A DNA stretch of 40,970 nucleotides from an uncultured Prochlorococcus sp. (GCA_902535025.1 CACARV010000004.1:1-40970); one strand, 5' to 3'. Counted from the stretch's first letter, positions 1 through 9,444 are shown. The notes: generated by a model not told the origin, from the sequence alone. Program-made: numbers and translations.

Positions 1-261
1 CTGGCCTCTTCACCTTGCATTACTCCAGTTTTGGCAACTCTTCTGGCATGGGTATCGCAAACTAAAAACCCAACAATATCTATTATTTTTTTATTTTTCT
101 TTGGAATAGGCCAAGTAACTCCACTAATCATTGCTGGAGCTACTGCAGAAAACTTAAAAAAATTTTTGGAGCTTAGAAAATTTAGTCAAGTAATTCCTAC
201 TCTTAGTGGGATATTTTTAGTTTTCTTAGGATTATTAAATTTATTTTCAAATTGGATTTAA
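1..261 (+). CDS. ccdA: Cytochrome c biogenesis protein CcdA, C-terminal part
   Basis: The frame is open from the first base, so the gene is cut by the window edge and only about 86 C-terminal residues are visible. They begin with a Ser-Pro-Cys-Ile-Thr-Pro-Val-Leu stretch, the conserved Cys-containing motif of the CcdA family, followed by hydrophobic membrane segments. CcdA is a thylakoid/plasma-membrane protein that passes reducing equivalents across the membrane so that apocytochrome c cysteines are reduced before heme attachment. The stop codon is directly followed by the ATG of ccsB, so the two are co-transcribed and form the System II cytochrome c maturation pair. An internal TTG at 31 is not a real start because the CcdA motif lies upstream of it. 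Confidence 0.85.
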   Translation: MASSPCITPVLATLLAWVSQTKNPTISIIFLFFFGIGQVTPLIIAGATAENLKKFLELRKFSQVIPTLSGIFLVFLGLLNLFSNWI

Positions 262-1548
262 ATGACTATTTTTAAGAATTTAGTTTTTAAGGTATCTAGT
301 CTAAGATTCGCTATTTCACTCATAATCTTCATAGCCATTTCGAGTGGCATTGGAACCTTCATACCTCAAGGTAGTAATAAAAATTTTTACATTGATAATT
401 TTGATGATGCTCCTATTTTTGGATTTTTAAATGGAGAAAAAGTTTTAATACTTCAATTAGATCATATTTATACAAGCTTTTGGTTTTTATTTGCATTAAT
501 TCTTCTTTGCATTTCTCTCGCAGCTTGTAGTTTCAGAAGGCAAATCCCTTCCTTAAAAGCTTCATTAAAATGGATTGAATATAAGAATGAAAAAAAATTT
601 AGCACACTGCAATTAACTTCAAGTCACCAAATCAATGAAGATCAAGACCACTTATCAAAAGCTGATTTATTACTTAAAAAAAAAGGATGGAAAACATATA
701 AATTTAAGAGCCATATTTCTGCAAGAAGGGGTTTAATTGGCAAAATCGGTCCTTTAGTAGTTCATATCGGATTAATAATCTTACTTATTGGTTCAGCTTA
801 TGGAAGTTTTGCAAGTCAAACAAAAGAACAATATTTGTTGCCTGGAGAAAGCTTGGATCTTATCAATGAAAGCACAAACTCAAAAGCCAATGTGAAGTTA
901 GTTGATTTTTCTATAGAACGAGAGAGTGATGGTATCCCAAAGCAGTTTATTTCAAAACTAGATTTTTCTTCTGAAGATTTAAAATTAAATGAAATAAAAA
1001 CTGCCAAAGTAAATCACCCAATAAGGTTTAAAGGACTAACTATTTATCAAGCTGATTGGGCAATATCAAATGTTGTTTTAGAAATTGATAATATCCTTTA
1101 TCAATTGCAGTTAAAAGAAATTCCTGAAATTGGAAATCAGGTTTGGGGAGTTTTGGTTGAACTAGGTTCAGTGACAAAAAAAAATTTCCTTCTAACAATA
1201 GATAATGAAAATGGTCCACTTAAAATTTCAAATATTGAAAATTTTTCCGAGAATCTTCTCTTTATCGATGAGGATCCCTTGGTAGTTAATTCTTCAAAAT
1301 TATCTCTAAAAAAAATAATTCCCAGCAGCGGATTAATAATTAAAAATGATCCATCGATACCATTTATTTACTTTTCTTTTATCTTAATAATTTTTGGAAC
1401 AATAATAAGTCTCATTCCAACTAATCAATTATGGATTCTTGTAAATATAGAATCACAAAAGTTATTTATTGGAGGTTTAAGCAATAAAAATCTAGTTGGT
1501 TTTAAAAAAGAATTTTCTAAACTATCAAAAGAAATAAAACAATTTTAA
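262..1548 (+). CDS. ccsB: Cytochrome c biogenesis protein CcsB (Ccs1/ResB family)
   Basis: A 428-residue ResB/Ccs1-type protein, the heme-delivery and ligation partner in System II cytochrome c maturation. Hydrophobic segments lie near residues 15-34, 71-91, 165-185 and 367-390, with a large soluble domain between the third and fourth that should face the lumen. A His in the third segment (about residue 167, Val-Val-His-Ile-Gly-Leu) is in the position of the conserved heme-ligating His of this family. The ATG follows the ccdA stop with no spacer, and length is normal for the family. The 3' end overlaps the convergent queF stop by four bases (TTAA), leaving no room for a terminator. Confidence 0.93.
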   Translation: MTIFKNLVFKVSSLRFAISLIIFIAISSGIGTFIPQGSNKNFYIDNFDDAPIFGFLNGEKVLILQLDHIYTSFWFLFALILLCISLAACSFRRQIPSLKASLKWIEYKNEKKFSTLQLTSSHQINEDQDHLSKADLLLKKKGWKTYKFKSHISARRGLIGKIGPLVVHIGLIILLIGSAYGSFASQTKEQYLLPGESLDLINESTNSKANVKLVDFSIERESDGIPKQFISKLDFSSEDLKLNEIKTAKVNHPIRFKGLTIYQADWAISNVVLEIDNILYQLQLKEIPEIGNQVWGVLVELGSVTKKNFLLTIDNENGPLKISNIENFSENLLFIDEDPLVVNSSKLSLKKIIPSSGLIIKNDPSIPFIYFSFILIIFGTIISLIPTNQLWILVNIESQKLFIGGLSNKNLVGFKKEFSKLSKEIKQF

Positions 1549-1955
1549 TTTCTTTTCTGTCCACTAAAAATATCTAATTGCATAGAAACATTTCCTCTAG
1601 GGTTAAATGCAGCATTTAGATGTATCCAGTGAGGGGAGCCTGCAATCACTAAATCGTCCATAATTCTATTAACAACTTCCTCATGTGATATTTTCATATC
1701 TCTAAAACTATTAATGTATAGTTTCAAAGACTTCAACTCATAAACTCTCAAATTAGGTTGATAAATAATATTTAGTTTTGCAAAATCTGGGTAACCAGAA
1801 AAGGGGCACTTACATGTGAATTCAGGTAACTGGATAGAAATTTCATAAATTCTTTTCTTATTTGGATTCTCGAAACAAATTATTTTTGATTCTTCAATAA
1901 TTCTCTCACCGTAAAGTGGTCTTTGTGTCGAATCATCTAATTTAGCTGTACTCAT
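1545..1955 (-). CDS. queF: NADPH-dependent 7-cyano-7-deazaguanine reductase QueF
   Basis: 136 residues, the size of the short unimodular (Bacillus-type) QueF. It reduces preQ0 to preQ1 in queuosine tRNA modification. Cys50 in the Cys-Pro-Phe-Ser-Gly-Tyr-Pro-Asp motif is the expected thioimide-forming nucleophile and Asp57 the general acid. The Glu-Leu-Lys-Ser-Leu-Lys-Leu-Tyr motif, followed by Asn-Ser-Phe-Arg-Asp, is the QueF signature, and the C-terminal Pro-Arg-Gly segment is also typical. The Gln commonly seen before Pro-Asp is Tyr here, a mild variation. The gene is convergent with ccsB and probably monocistronic. Confidence 0.95.
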   Translation of the reverse strand: MSTAKLDDSTQRPLYGERIIEESKIICFENPNKKRIYEISIQLPEFTCKCPFSGYPDFAKLNIIYQPNLRVYELKSLKLYINSFRDMKISHEEVVNRIMDDLVIAGSPHWIHLNAAFNPRGNVSMQLDIFSGQKRN

Positions 1956-2033
1956 TTTTGGAAGAACTTATCTACTAAACCTATATAAAAAGATCAAAAT
2001 TCGCAAAAATTTGAATAAGCTTAAGTATTACAA

Positions 2034-2159
2034 TTGGCTAAGTCAAAAGCTGTGAAATCTTATTTTTGTATCAACTGTAACAATCATAATGTCATTCCAA
2101 AGGGTTATATGTGGTTAGTTCAAAGAAAACTTAATGGACATTTGTTTGGTAACCATTGA
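2034..2159 (+). CDS. Possible 41-aa CxxC small protein
   Basis: A short frame opens after a TAA at 2022-2024 and runs from a TTG at 2034 to a TGA at 2157-2159, giving 41 residues. It is Lys-rich at the N-terminus and contains Cys-Ile-Asn-Cys followed by Asn-Asn-His-Asn, which could bind a metal or be a fragment of a zinc ribbon. The composition looks protein-like (Trp, Tyr, Gly and charged residues in the C-terminal half). There is no clear Shine-Dalgarno and the start is non-ATG. It overlaps the first 26 bases of the following gene in another frame. Function unknown; it could also be a chance ORF. Confidence 0.35.
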   Translation: MAKSKAVKSYFCINCNNHNVIPKGYMWLVQRKLNGHLFGNH

Positions 2160-2379
2160 TAACGATTTAAATAAATCGCTACAACCTAAAAGTGCATTTG
2201 GGATGTTATGGCTTCAAACACACTTCGAAAATGATCAGTGGGAAGCTTTATCAAATAGTACAGTTATTATTACTGAGGAAAACTCCAAATTATTAATGGA
2301 AGACGCCACTAATGCAGGTCTTAATATTAAATGTATTTCTGATATTTCAATGTTGGATGTTTTCCCAAAAAATAACTAA
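2134..2379 (+). CDS. Small protein of unknown function upstream of glnB
   Basis: 81 residues starting at the ATG at 2134; an in-frame TAG at 2116-2118 prevents a longer reading frame. The sequence is soluble, acidic, with no signal peptide or membrane segment, and has an aromatic central stretch around residues 23-38 (Phe-Gly-Met-Leu-Trp-Leu-Gln-Thr-His-Phe). I do not recognise a characterised family, though it reads like a conserved picocyanobacterial protein. It lies 24 bases upstream of glnB in the same direction and could be co-transcribed with it, but a role in nitrogen control would be pure inference. Confidence 0.7.
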   Translation: MDICLVTIDNDLNKSLQPKSAFGMLWLQTHFENDQWEALSNSTVIITEENSKLLMEDATNAGLNIKCISDISMLDVFPKNN

Positions 2380-2743
<364 letters not shown>

Positions 2744-2751
<8 letters not shown>

Positions 2752-3559
2752 TTTCATTAACTAAATTTTGTATATATTCACTATTAATTTTTGGATTTGA
2801 TTCACTTCTTAAGCACATCCAAGCGAGATATTCATGATTTCCAGCAGGACCAACTAAAGGGGAGGATATCAAATCCTTTATATTCCATTGAAAATTCTTA
2901 GCTGCATCAATAACAGACTCTATGGCTTCTGTGTGTAATTTAGGAATACGAACAACGCCACCTTTACTAACCTTATCTTTGCCCACCTCAAATTGGGGTT
3001 TAATTAAAAATATTCCCTCTATAGAATCTCCTACTAATAAATTGCTAACAGATTTGAAAACTAACTTTAATGAAATAAAAGACAAATCAGCAACCACAAA
3101 ATTGGGTAATTTATCACTTCTAGATAAAAGATCATTAGGTTTTAAATTTCGAATATTAGTTCGTTCAAAAAGAATGACTTTTGGGTTATTTCTAATCTTC
3201 CATGCAGTTTGCCCATAACCAACATCTATCCCGTAAACTAATCTTGCTCCTTGTTGCAATAAGCAATCAGTAAATCCTCCAGTGGAGATTCCTGCGTCAA
3301 TACATATTTTATCTTTTACTTTAATTTCAAGTCTTTTAAATGCCTCCAATAATTTTTCGCCTCCCCTTGAAACAAACATAGGTTCGGAATCAATAAAAAT
3401 TTCAGATCCAATTAATACTTGCTGCCCAGGTTTATCCAATACTTTTCCATTGACATCTTTAACCTTGCCAGCAAGAATTAAACCTTGGGCTTTATGACGA
3501 GTTTCACATAAACCTTTATTAAAAAGATAAAGGTCTAATCTACTTTTTTTAATCATCAA
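2744..3559 (-). CDS. tlyA: TlyA family rRNA (cytidine-2'-O)-methyltransferase
   Basis: 271 residues with the two-domain TlyA layout: an N-terminal S4-type RNA-binding domain (about residues 5-65, Ser-Arg-Leu-Asp-Leu-Tyr-Leu through Leu-Ala-Gly-Lys-Val) and an FtsJ/RrmJ-like SAM methyltransferase domain. The latter opens with Cys-Ile-Asp-Ala-Gly-Ile-Ser-Thr-Gly-Gly-Phe-Thr-Asp, the SAM-binding motif I. The family methylates ribosomal RNA; older databases call it hemolysin A, a misleading name. It is convergent with glnB and divergent from purB. The start ATG at 3559 fits the S4 domain; one or two nearby alternative Met codons exist at the N-terminus. Confidence 0.9.
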
Positions 3560-3837
3560 TTAATCAATAAAAAAGACTGAATAACAAACTTCTACAAGAT
3601 TAAGATCCAAATTCTTTTATGCCTTCTTATTTTAAATTAGATCTAAAAAATTACCCACTAATCAAAAGGCAATAAATACGAACATTTAAATATTTAAACT
3701 TTCTTAAATAGGCAGAAAAAATGTTACATAAGAAAATAATAATCCGGCAAATATGTTCAATGGCAAGTACATCTTTAAGGTATAGGGCAATAATTCGATT
3801 TTGGTTATAAAGTTTAAATTGATGATTAATAAAAATT
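3560..3837. other. Divergent intergenic region between tlyA and purB (278 bp)
   Basis: The largest gene-free stretch in the window. It is AT-rich and should carry the divergent promoters of tlyA and purB. A TATAAA at 3806-3811 on the plus strand, preceded by TTTTGGT, is the best -10 candidate for purB, 26 bases before the GTG. Only very short ORFs are present (for example 18 codons starting with the ATG at 3618). I see no RNA gene or repeat. Confidence 0.4.
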
Positions 3838-5133
3838 GTGATCGAGCGTTACACATTACCCGAAATGGGAAAAATCTGGACTGAAAGAGCAAAATTCCAA
3901 AGCTGGCTTAAGGTTGAAATAGCTGTATGTGAAGCAAATTTTTCCCTTGGAAAAATCCCTGAGAATGCCATTAAAGAGATACGTTCAAATGCAAAGTTTG
4001 ATGAATCTAGAATTACAGAAATTGAGAAAGAAGTAAAACATGATGTCATAGCATTTCTAACTAGCGTTAATGAATTTGTAGGGGATTCTGGAAGATACAT
4101 ACACGTTGGTATGACAAGTAGTGATGTACTTGATACTGGCTTATCTCTTCAGTTAAAAGATTCTTGCGAATTATTATTAGAAGAAATTGAGAACCTAGAA
4201 AATGAAATCAGATTATTAGCAAGGAACCATAAAAATACATTAATGATTGGCAGATCTCATGCAATTCATGGGGAGCCAATTTCCTTTGGTTTTAAACTTG
4301 CTGGATGGTTAGCAGAAATTTTAAGGAACAAAAAAAGATTGTTAACACTTAAAGAATCTGTATCAATTGGACAAATAAGTGGTGCAATGGGAACTTATGC
4401 TAATACTAATCCCAAAGTAGAACAAATAACTTGTGATTTACTCGGCTTAAAACCAGATACAGCAAGTACGCAGGTTATATCAAGAGACAGACACGCAGAA
4501 TATGTGCAAACTATTGCACTAGTTGGCGCTTCTCTAGATAGATTCGCAACTGAAATAAGAAATTTACAAAGGACTGATGTTTTAGAAGTTGAGGAGGGCT
4601 TTACAAAAGGGCAAAAAGGAAGTTCTGCCATGCCTCATAAAAGAAATCCTATCCGAAGTGAGAGAGTAAGCGGTCTAGCAAGAATTTTGAGGAGTTATGT
4701 CTTAACAGCACTGGAAAATGTCCCACTTTGGCACGAAAGAGACATAAGCCATAGTTCAAATGAACGTATTATGCTACCTGACGTATCAATCTGTTTGCAT
4801 TTTATGCTCAGGGAAATGAAAGATATCGTGAGCAATTTGGAAGTTTATCCAAAAAATATGCTCAAAAATTTAAATATATATGGTGGTGTAATCTTTAGTC
4901 AGAAAGTTTTACTTTTGCTTGTAGAGAAGGGCGTGTCTAGAGAAAAAGCTTATAGCTTAGTACAAAAAAATGCTCATCAGGCCTGGAATACTCAGAATGG
5001 GAATTTCAAACAAAATATAGAGAGAGATAATGAAATAATGGATTTTATCGATCAAAGTGATTTAGAAGAATGTTTTAATCCTTCAATTCATCTCAATAAT
5101 TTAAGTGTAATATGGGAGAAGTTAGGTATCTAG
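3838..5133 (+). CDS. purB: Adenylosuccinate lyase
   Basis: 431 residues, normal for bacterial PurB. It catalyses two fumarate-releasing steps of purine synthesis: SAICAR to AICAR and adenylosuccinate to AMP. The start is GTG, giving the typical Met-Ile-Glu-Arg-Tyr N-terminus. Visible motifs are Thr-Ser-Ser-Asp-Val-Leu-Asp-Thr (about 95-103), Gly-Arg-Ser-His-Ala-Ile-His-Gly-Glu-Pro (about 137-146) and the fumarate-lyase signature Gly-Ser-Ser-Ala-Met-Pro-His-Lys-Arg-Asn-Pro (about 261-271) with the mobile catalytic Ser loop. fumC follows 49 bases downstream. The fumarate released by PurB is a substrate of the next gene product, which gives the pairing metabolic sense. Confidence 0.97.
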   Translation: MIERYTLPEMGKIWTERAKFQSWLKVEIAVCEANFSLGKIPENAIKEIRSNAKFDESRITEIEKEVKHDVIAFLTSVNEFVGDSGRYIHVGMTSSDVLDTGLSLQLKDSCELLLEEIENLENEIRLLARNHKNTLMIGRSHAIHGEPISFGFKLAGWLAEILRNKKRLLTLKESVSIGQISGAMGTYANTNPKVEQITCDLLGLKPDTASTQVISRDRHAEYVQTIALVGASLDRFATEIRNLQRTDVLEVEEGFTKGQKGSSAMPHKRNPIRSERVSGLARILRSYVLTALENVPLWHERDISHSSNERIMLPDVSICLHFMLREMKDIVSNLEVYPKNMLKNLNIYGGVIFSQKVLLLLVEKGVSREKAYSLVQKNAHQAWNTQNGNFKQNIERDNEIMDFIDQSDLEECFNPSIHLNNLSVIWEKLGI

Positions 5134-5139
5134 GATTTA

Positions 5140-5175
5140 CTGAAAACCTTATCTTAGTAAAACCAGTGTTTTCAG
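5140..5175 (+). promoter_or_regulatory. Inverted repeat between purB and fumC, next to the fumC RBS
   Basis: CTGAAAAC (5140-5147) and GTTTTCAG (5168-5175) form a perfect 8-bp stem with a 20-base loop. The right arm ends directly against the fumC Shine-Dalgarno (AGAGGA, about 5174-5179; ATG at 5183). It is not followed by a T-run, so it is not a typical terminator. It could influence fumC translation or protect a processed purB 3' end. Functional meaning is inference. Confidence 0.4.
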
Positions 5176-5182
5176 AGGAATA

Positions 5183-6568
5183 ATGAAAAAAAACTTTAGG
5201 ATTGAAAAAGATAGTATGGGGCCAATAGAGGTTCCCATAGAAGCTTTGTGGGGTGCTCAAACGCAAAGATCAATAATAAATTTTTCTATTGGAGAAGAAT
5301 TAATTCCAATTGAGTTAATTTATTCACTTACCCTCATAAAAAAATCGGCCTCAATTGCGAATTTCAATTTAGGGTTAATAGATAAAAGAAAAAAAGATTT
5401 GATTGTAGAGGCATGTAGAGAAATACTTGATGGGCTTCATGATTCACAGTTCCCCTTAAAGGTTTGGCAAACAGGTAGTGGCACGCAAACAAATATGAAC
5501 GTTAATGAGGTAATTTCAAATATTGCAGCACTAAAAACAAATTCAGAGCTTGGTAGTCATCAACCAATTCATCCTAATGATGATGTAAATAAATCTCAGT
5601 CAACTAATGATACTTTTCCTACTGCTATTCAAATATCTGTTGTTAATGAAATAATCAAAAATTTAGTTCCAACGATTAGAGAACTTACGAAAATCCTTGA
5701 TAAAAAAAGTGAAGAATGGAAAGACCTTATAAAGATAGGGAGAACCCATTTTCAAGATGCAGTGCCCCTTACTTTTGGGCAAGAAATATCAGGATGGTCA
5801 GAGCAACTTAAAGATGCTGAGAATGCAATTATTTTGAGTCTGAATGAATTATATTTCTTACCTCTGGGAGGAACTGCAGTTGGTACAGGAATTAATTGTC
5901 CAAAAGGATTTTGTGAAGAGTCTATAAAATTAATTTCCGATGATTCTAACCTAATGTTCTATAAATCAAAAAATAATTTTTCTATCATGGCCTCGCATGA
6001 TCGTCTAGCTCAAGTAATGAGTCAGATAAAAATATTAGCAGGTGCATTATTTAAAATTTCAAATGATATAAAAATTTTATCTTCTGGTCCAAGATCAGGA
6101 ATATATGAATTAATTATCCCTCAAAATGAACCTGGAAGTTCTATTATGCCGGGCAAAGTGAATCCGACTCAATGCGAATCATTATCAATGGTTTGCACTC
6201 AGATAATGGGTCTTGAATATGCAGTTTCAATTGCAAATTCTAGCGGCACTTTACAGATGAATGAATATAAACCTCTTATTGGATTTAATATTCTTACAAG
6301 TTTAAAATTACTTAAAAATGCAATAGAAAACTTCAGAATAAAATTAGTTGATGGGATGGAACCTAATCAAAAGAAAATGAAGTTAAATTTAGAAAATTCT
6401 CTAATGTTAGTTACAGCCATAGTTCCGAAAGTTGGCTATGAAAAAGCAGCTGAAATCGCAAACCTTGCCTTCAAAGAATCATTAAATTTAAAAGAAGCAA
6501 CACTTAAATTAGGTTATTTAAACGAAGATGAATTTGATGAAGCAATGAATATTAATTCAATGATTTGA
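5183..6568 (+). CDS. fumC: Fumarate hydratase, class II
   Basis: 461 residues, the length of class II (iron-independent) fumarases. It interconverts fumarate and malate. Substrate-site motifs are clear: Gly-Ser-Gly-Thr-Gln-Thr-Asn-Met-Asn (about residues 97-105), Gly-Arg-Thr-His-Phe-Gln-Asp-Ala (about 185-192) and the fumarate-lyase signature Gly-Ser-Ser-Ile-Met-Pro-Gly-Lys-Val-Asn-Pro (about 317-327). The Met-Pro-Gly-Lys-Val-Asn form separates fumarase/aspartase from PurB. The Shine-Dalgarno AGAGGA precedes the ATG. The gene lies downstream of purB in the same direction and is convergent with the helicase gene, with 9 bp between the ends. Confidence 0.95.
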   Translation: MKKNFRIEKDSMGPIEVPIEALWGAQTQRSIINFSIGEELIPIELIYSLTLIKKSASIANFNLGLIDKRKKDLIVEACREILDGLHDSQFPLKVWQTGSGTQTNMNVNEVISNIAALKTNSELGSHQPIHPNDDVNKSQSTNDTFPTAIQISVVNEIIKNLVPTIRELTKILDKKSEEWKDLIKIGRTHFQDAVPLTFGQEISGWSEQLKDAENAIILSLNELYFLPLGGTAVGTGINCPKGFCEESIKLISDDSNLMFYKSKNNFSIMASHDRLAQVMSQIKILAGALFKISNDIKILSSGPRSGIYELIIPQNEPGSSIMPGKVNPTQCESLSMVCTQIMGLEYAVSIANSSGTLQMNEYKPLIGFNILTSLKLLKNAIENFRIKLVDGMEPNQKKMKLNLENSLMLVTAIVPKVGYEKAAEIANLAFKESLNLKEATLKLGYLNEDEFDEAMNINSMI

Positions 6569-6577
6569 ATAAAAAAT

Positions 6578-9304
6578 TTAAGGATTATTGTCAATTCTTT
6601 TTGTTGCAGGATTAATATCTTCAGAGACTTTTATAAAATCATTAGATTCAGAGACAGGAAACCTGTTAATAGCTTTTAAAGCTAGCTTTGCTTTGCTTTT
6701 TAGTTTATTACTAACACCAATACAGTATTGCACTTGAGAAAGAACATCAATAGATCTTCTAATAATCCTCACTACATCACCTTCGTCTAATGAAGTATTA
6801 AAAACCAAATCTTTCCATTTTTTTCCCCTTGCCCATTCAGAAATAATTCCAGTCAACTCTGTTTCTAAATAGATAGGAATTTCAATATGAAACTTATTTT
6901 GTTGGGAAGTGACTAATTTTCTTAAACCATCTAATTCATTAAAAACATCTATCACCTTTAAAGAAGGCTTGAAATTACACCAAAGATTAGGCCTCCTTAC
7001 ATCAACACATATAGCCTGAATAATTGCAGCTAACTCAGGAGGATCTAAATCGTCCAAATAACCACTGACTAAAACAAGACCAATCCATAATTCATTTTCA
7101 CTTCTTATTGCACCAACTGTTAGTCCAACTTCTGTCAATTCCAAATCATTTAAACAACCAAAATGATTCAAAATTTTAATCAAATCGGTAAAAGTTCTCC
7201 AGTTATGATTTTCTTTATCCTCAAGAAGTTTTTTTCTCATATTAATTTCTTGTTCAATATCAACAATTCTTTTTCTATATTTCTTTAATTTCCTGGAGTC
7301 CCCAAATCTATGTGCGGGATGATCAGTAACTGTTTCTTCTAAATTATTAATTTGTTGCTGTTGTGCCAAAACTTCCGTTGTCAAATCATATTGTGGAGTT
7401 TGTAAATCATTTTTTTTAGAAACTTGTAAAATTTGATCCGCAAAACACTGCGACATATCATCTCCTCTAACCACCTCTCCAGAAAAATACATTTTTGGTG
7501 CTTCAAGTCCTAATACATCAATTACATCCAAATCATTAAAAATACTCACTATATTTGAGGGTTTTATGAGAATAAATAAATTATCAATTGTCAAACACAA
7601 TAAACTCTTAATTTTTTGGGATTCATATAGTTTCCTACAAATTAAACCTGGAACAACTTTTCTTTTAATTTGAGGAGCTTTGATTGAAATTAAGCTTCCA
7701 TCTTTAATATATGGGAGTGCATTAGTTATCTCTTCTGATAATTTTTCTGCTGCTTGTTTTTCTAAAATTTTCAAGAGTCTTCTCTCTTCTTTAAGACGAT
7801 TTTTTAACTTTTCGTAGGCATCAAAATCTTTCCATGAAACGTTAGATGTAATTTTTTTTAATTCAATTAAATCCTTATTTAAATTTTCAAGAATTATATT
7901 CTCACCTGAAGATTCACCTAAATATAAAAAACTACCAAAACTTCTTTTAATTAATTCTTTAGACTTCTCTAAAGTATAACTTTGTAAAAGATTAAGTACC
8001 ATTCCATAGCTTGGAGTAAATTGACTCTCTAAAGAATTTGGTTTGCTAATAGCCAGTGCACTTGCTTCTTTGGCACCTTCGAATCTTGTTTGTAATGTAA
8101 CAACGTATCCTTGGGTATCTTTTCCTCTTCTTCCAGCTCTTCCTGACATTTGCAAAAATTCACTGCTAAATAATAATCTATGTCCATCTTCTGTCCTTTT
8201 TGATAAAGAAGAAATAACAGTTGTTCTTGCGGGCATATTAATTCCTGCAGCAAGAGTTTCAGTTGCAAAAACAACTTTTATTAAACCTTGCTGAAATAAT
8301 TCCTCAACCAATTCTTTCCAGGCAGGCAATAATCCAGCATGATGTGATGCAATACCGCGTTTTAATGCCTCGCATTGAGATTTATCTTTAATTGCCTCTT
8401 GATTATTTTTAAGATAGACATCTAATTTTTGGGATATCATATTTGCTTCTGAATAACTTACTAAAGTTAAATCTTTTATATTCTCAATAGCTTTGTCACA
8501 TCCTCTTCTACTAAAAATAAAATAAATAGCTGGCAACATATTTCGTTCAGCTAGTTTCGAGATTACAAAGCCAATTGAGGGAGACTTTGGCTGCATTATC
8601 CTGCCAACTTTTCCTCTCCTTTTCTGCCCTTTAGGAGCTCTCCAAATCTTACAGTTTGGATGAATTCCATTAGCCTTATTATTTAAAAGTGGATGAAGGC
8701 CGTTAAAACTACAAAAAATAAAATCAAGTGGGACTGGTCTCTTATCACTATTGATTAGTACCGTTGGTCCATGAACTTTTTCTATCCAATTTTGTAGTTG
8801 ATCTGCATTAGCTATTGTTGCTGATAAAGCTATTATTTGAGTTCTAGTAGGGCAATGGATTATAGTTTCCTCCCAAACTGTGCCTCTTTGGGGGTCATTC
8901 ATGTAATGACATTCATCAAGAATTACAGATTCTAAATTTTCTAAGGGATCATCAAATTCATCAAATTCACCATAAAGCATGTTCCTAAAAATCTCAGTCG
9001 TCATGACTAAGATTGGTGCTTCTCTATTGATACTTATATCTCCAGTTAAAAGACCAACTTTATTCTCACCATATTGATTAGCAAAATCTCTAAACTTTTG
9101 GTTTGATAGGGCCTTTAAAGGTGTTGTATAAAACACTCTGCTGTCATGATTCAAGCCTCTATATATAGCAAATTCACCTATCAATGTTTTACCTGAACCT
9201 GTTGGTGCCGTCAAAACAACAGAATTTCCGCTATTAATAGCTATTATCGCCTCTAATTGGAAATCATCTAGCGGAAAGGGAAAATATTCCTCTAAATTAA
9301 GCAA
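6578..9304 (-). CDS. Ski2/Mtr4-like DExH-box helicase with C-terminal DSHCT-type region
   Basis: A 908-residue superfamily 2 helicase. Walker A is Ala-Pro-Thr-Gly-Ser-Gly-Lys39-Thr; the DExH box is Asp-Glu-Cys-His near residue 129; motif III is Leu-Ser-Ala-Thr near 160; the second RecA domain carries Ser-His-His-Ala-Gly-Leu, Phe-Ala-Thr-Glu-Thr-Leu-Ala-Ala-Gly-Ile-Asn-Met-Pro and motif VI Gln-Met-Ser-Gly-Arg-Ala-Gly-Arg-Arg-Gly (about 388-397). These features are typical of the Ski2/Mtr4 RNA helicases that feed 3' exonucleases. A charged, probably coiled-coil segment precedes the C-terminal domain (about 700-880), which resembles DSHCT. The cyanobacterial family's substrate is not established to my knowledge; RNA processing or decay is the likely role. 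Confidence 0.88.
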   Translation of the reverse strand: MLNLEEYFPFPLDDFQLEAIIAINSGNSVVLTAPTGSGKTLIGEFAIYRGLNHDSRVFYTTPLKALSNQKFRDFANQYGENKVGLLTGDISINREAPILVMTTEIFRNMLYGEFDEFDDPLENLESVILDECHYMNDPQRGTVWEETIIHCPTRTQIIALSATIANADQLQNWIEKVHGPTVLINSDKRPVPLDFIFCSFNGLHPLLNNKANGIHPNCKIWRAPKGQKRRGKVGRIMQPKSPSIGFVISKLAERNMLPAIYFIFSRRGCDKAIENIKDLTLVSYSEANMISQKLDVYLKNNQEAIKDKSQCEALKRGIASHHAGLLPAWKELVEELFQQGLIKVVFATETLAAGINMPARTTVISSLSKRTEDGHRLLFSSEFLQMSGRAGRRGKDTQGYVVTLQTRFEGAKEASALAISKPNSLESQFTPSYGMVLNLLQSYTLEKSKELIKRSFGSFLYLGESSGENIILENLNKDLIELKKITSNVSWKDFDAYEKLKNRLKEERRLLKILEKQAAEKLSEEITNALPYIKDGSLISIKAPQIKRKVVPGLICRKLYESQKIKSLLCLTIDNLFILIKPSNIVSIFNDLDVIDVLGLEAPKMYFSGEVVRGDDMSQCFADQILQVSKKNDLQTPQYDLTTEVLAQQQQINNLEETVTDHPAHRFGDSRKLKKYRKRIVDIEQEINMRKKLLEDKENHNWRTFTDLIKILNHFGCLNDLELTEVGLTVGAIRSENELWIGLVLVSGYLDDLDPPELAAIIQAICVDVRRPNLWCNFKPSLKVIDVFNELDGLRKLVTSQQNKFHIEIPIYLETELTGIISEWARGKKWKDLVFNTSLDEGDVVRIIRRSIDVLSQVQYCIGVSNKLKSKAKLALKAINRFPVSESNDFIKVSEDINPATKRIDNNP

Positions 9305-9444
9305 TAATTGTGATTGAAGAGAGGATGAGTTAACTTCTTAATATATGATCTATATAGATATTAAATAAACAAAAAATACCTTGCAAACTTTAATAGTAAA
9401 TCTAAATCTTTTTAATTAATTCCACTATATTTTATTTTGCCAAA

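Noticed and set aside
2149-2163. GTAACCATTGATAAC, resembling an NtcA site upstream of glnB
   Set aside because: It fits GTA-N8-TAA rather than GTA-N8-TAC, lies 240 bases from glnB inside coding sequence, and has no well placed -10.
2922-3218. 98-codon plus-strand ORF opposite tlyA
   Set aside because: It is the antisense shadow of a clear methyltransferase gene and contains no recognisable domain.
3618-3674. 18-codon ORF in the tlyA-purB gap
   Set aside because: Too short, no ribosome-binding site, no sequence feature suggesting a peptide.
8029-8274. Minus-strand ORF within the helicase gene
   Set aside because: Alternative frame of the helicase motif VI region; the helicase frame is intact and conserved across it.
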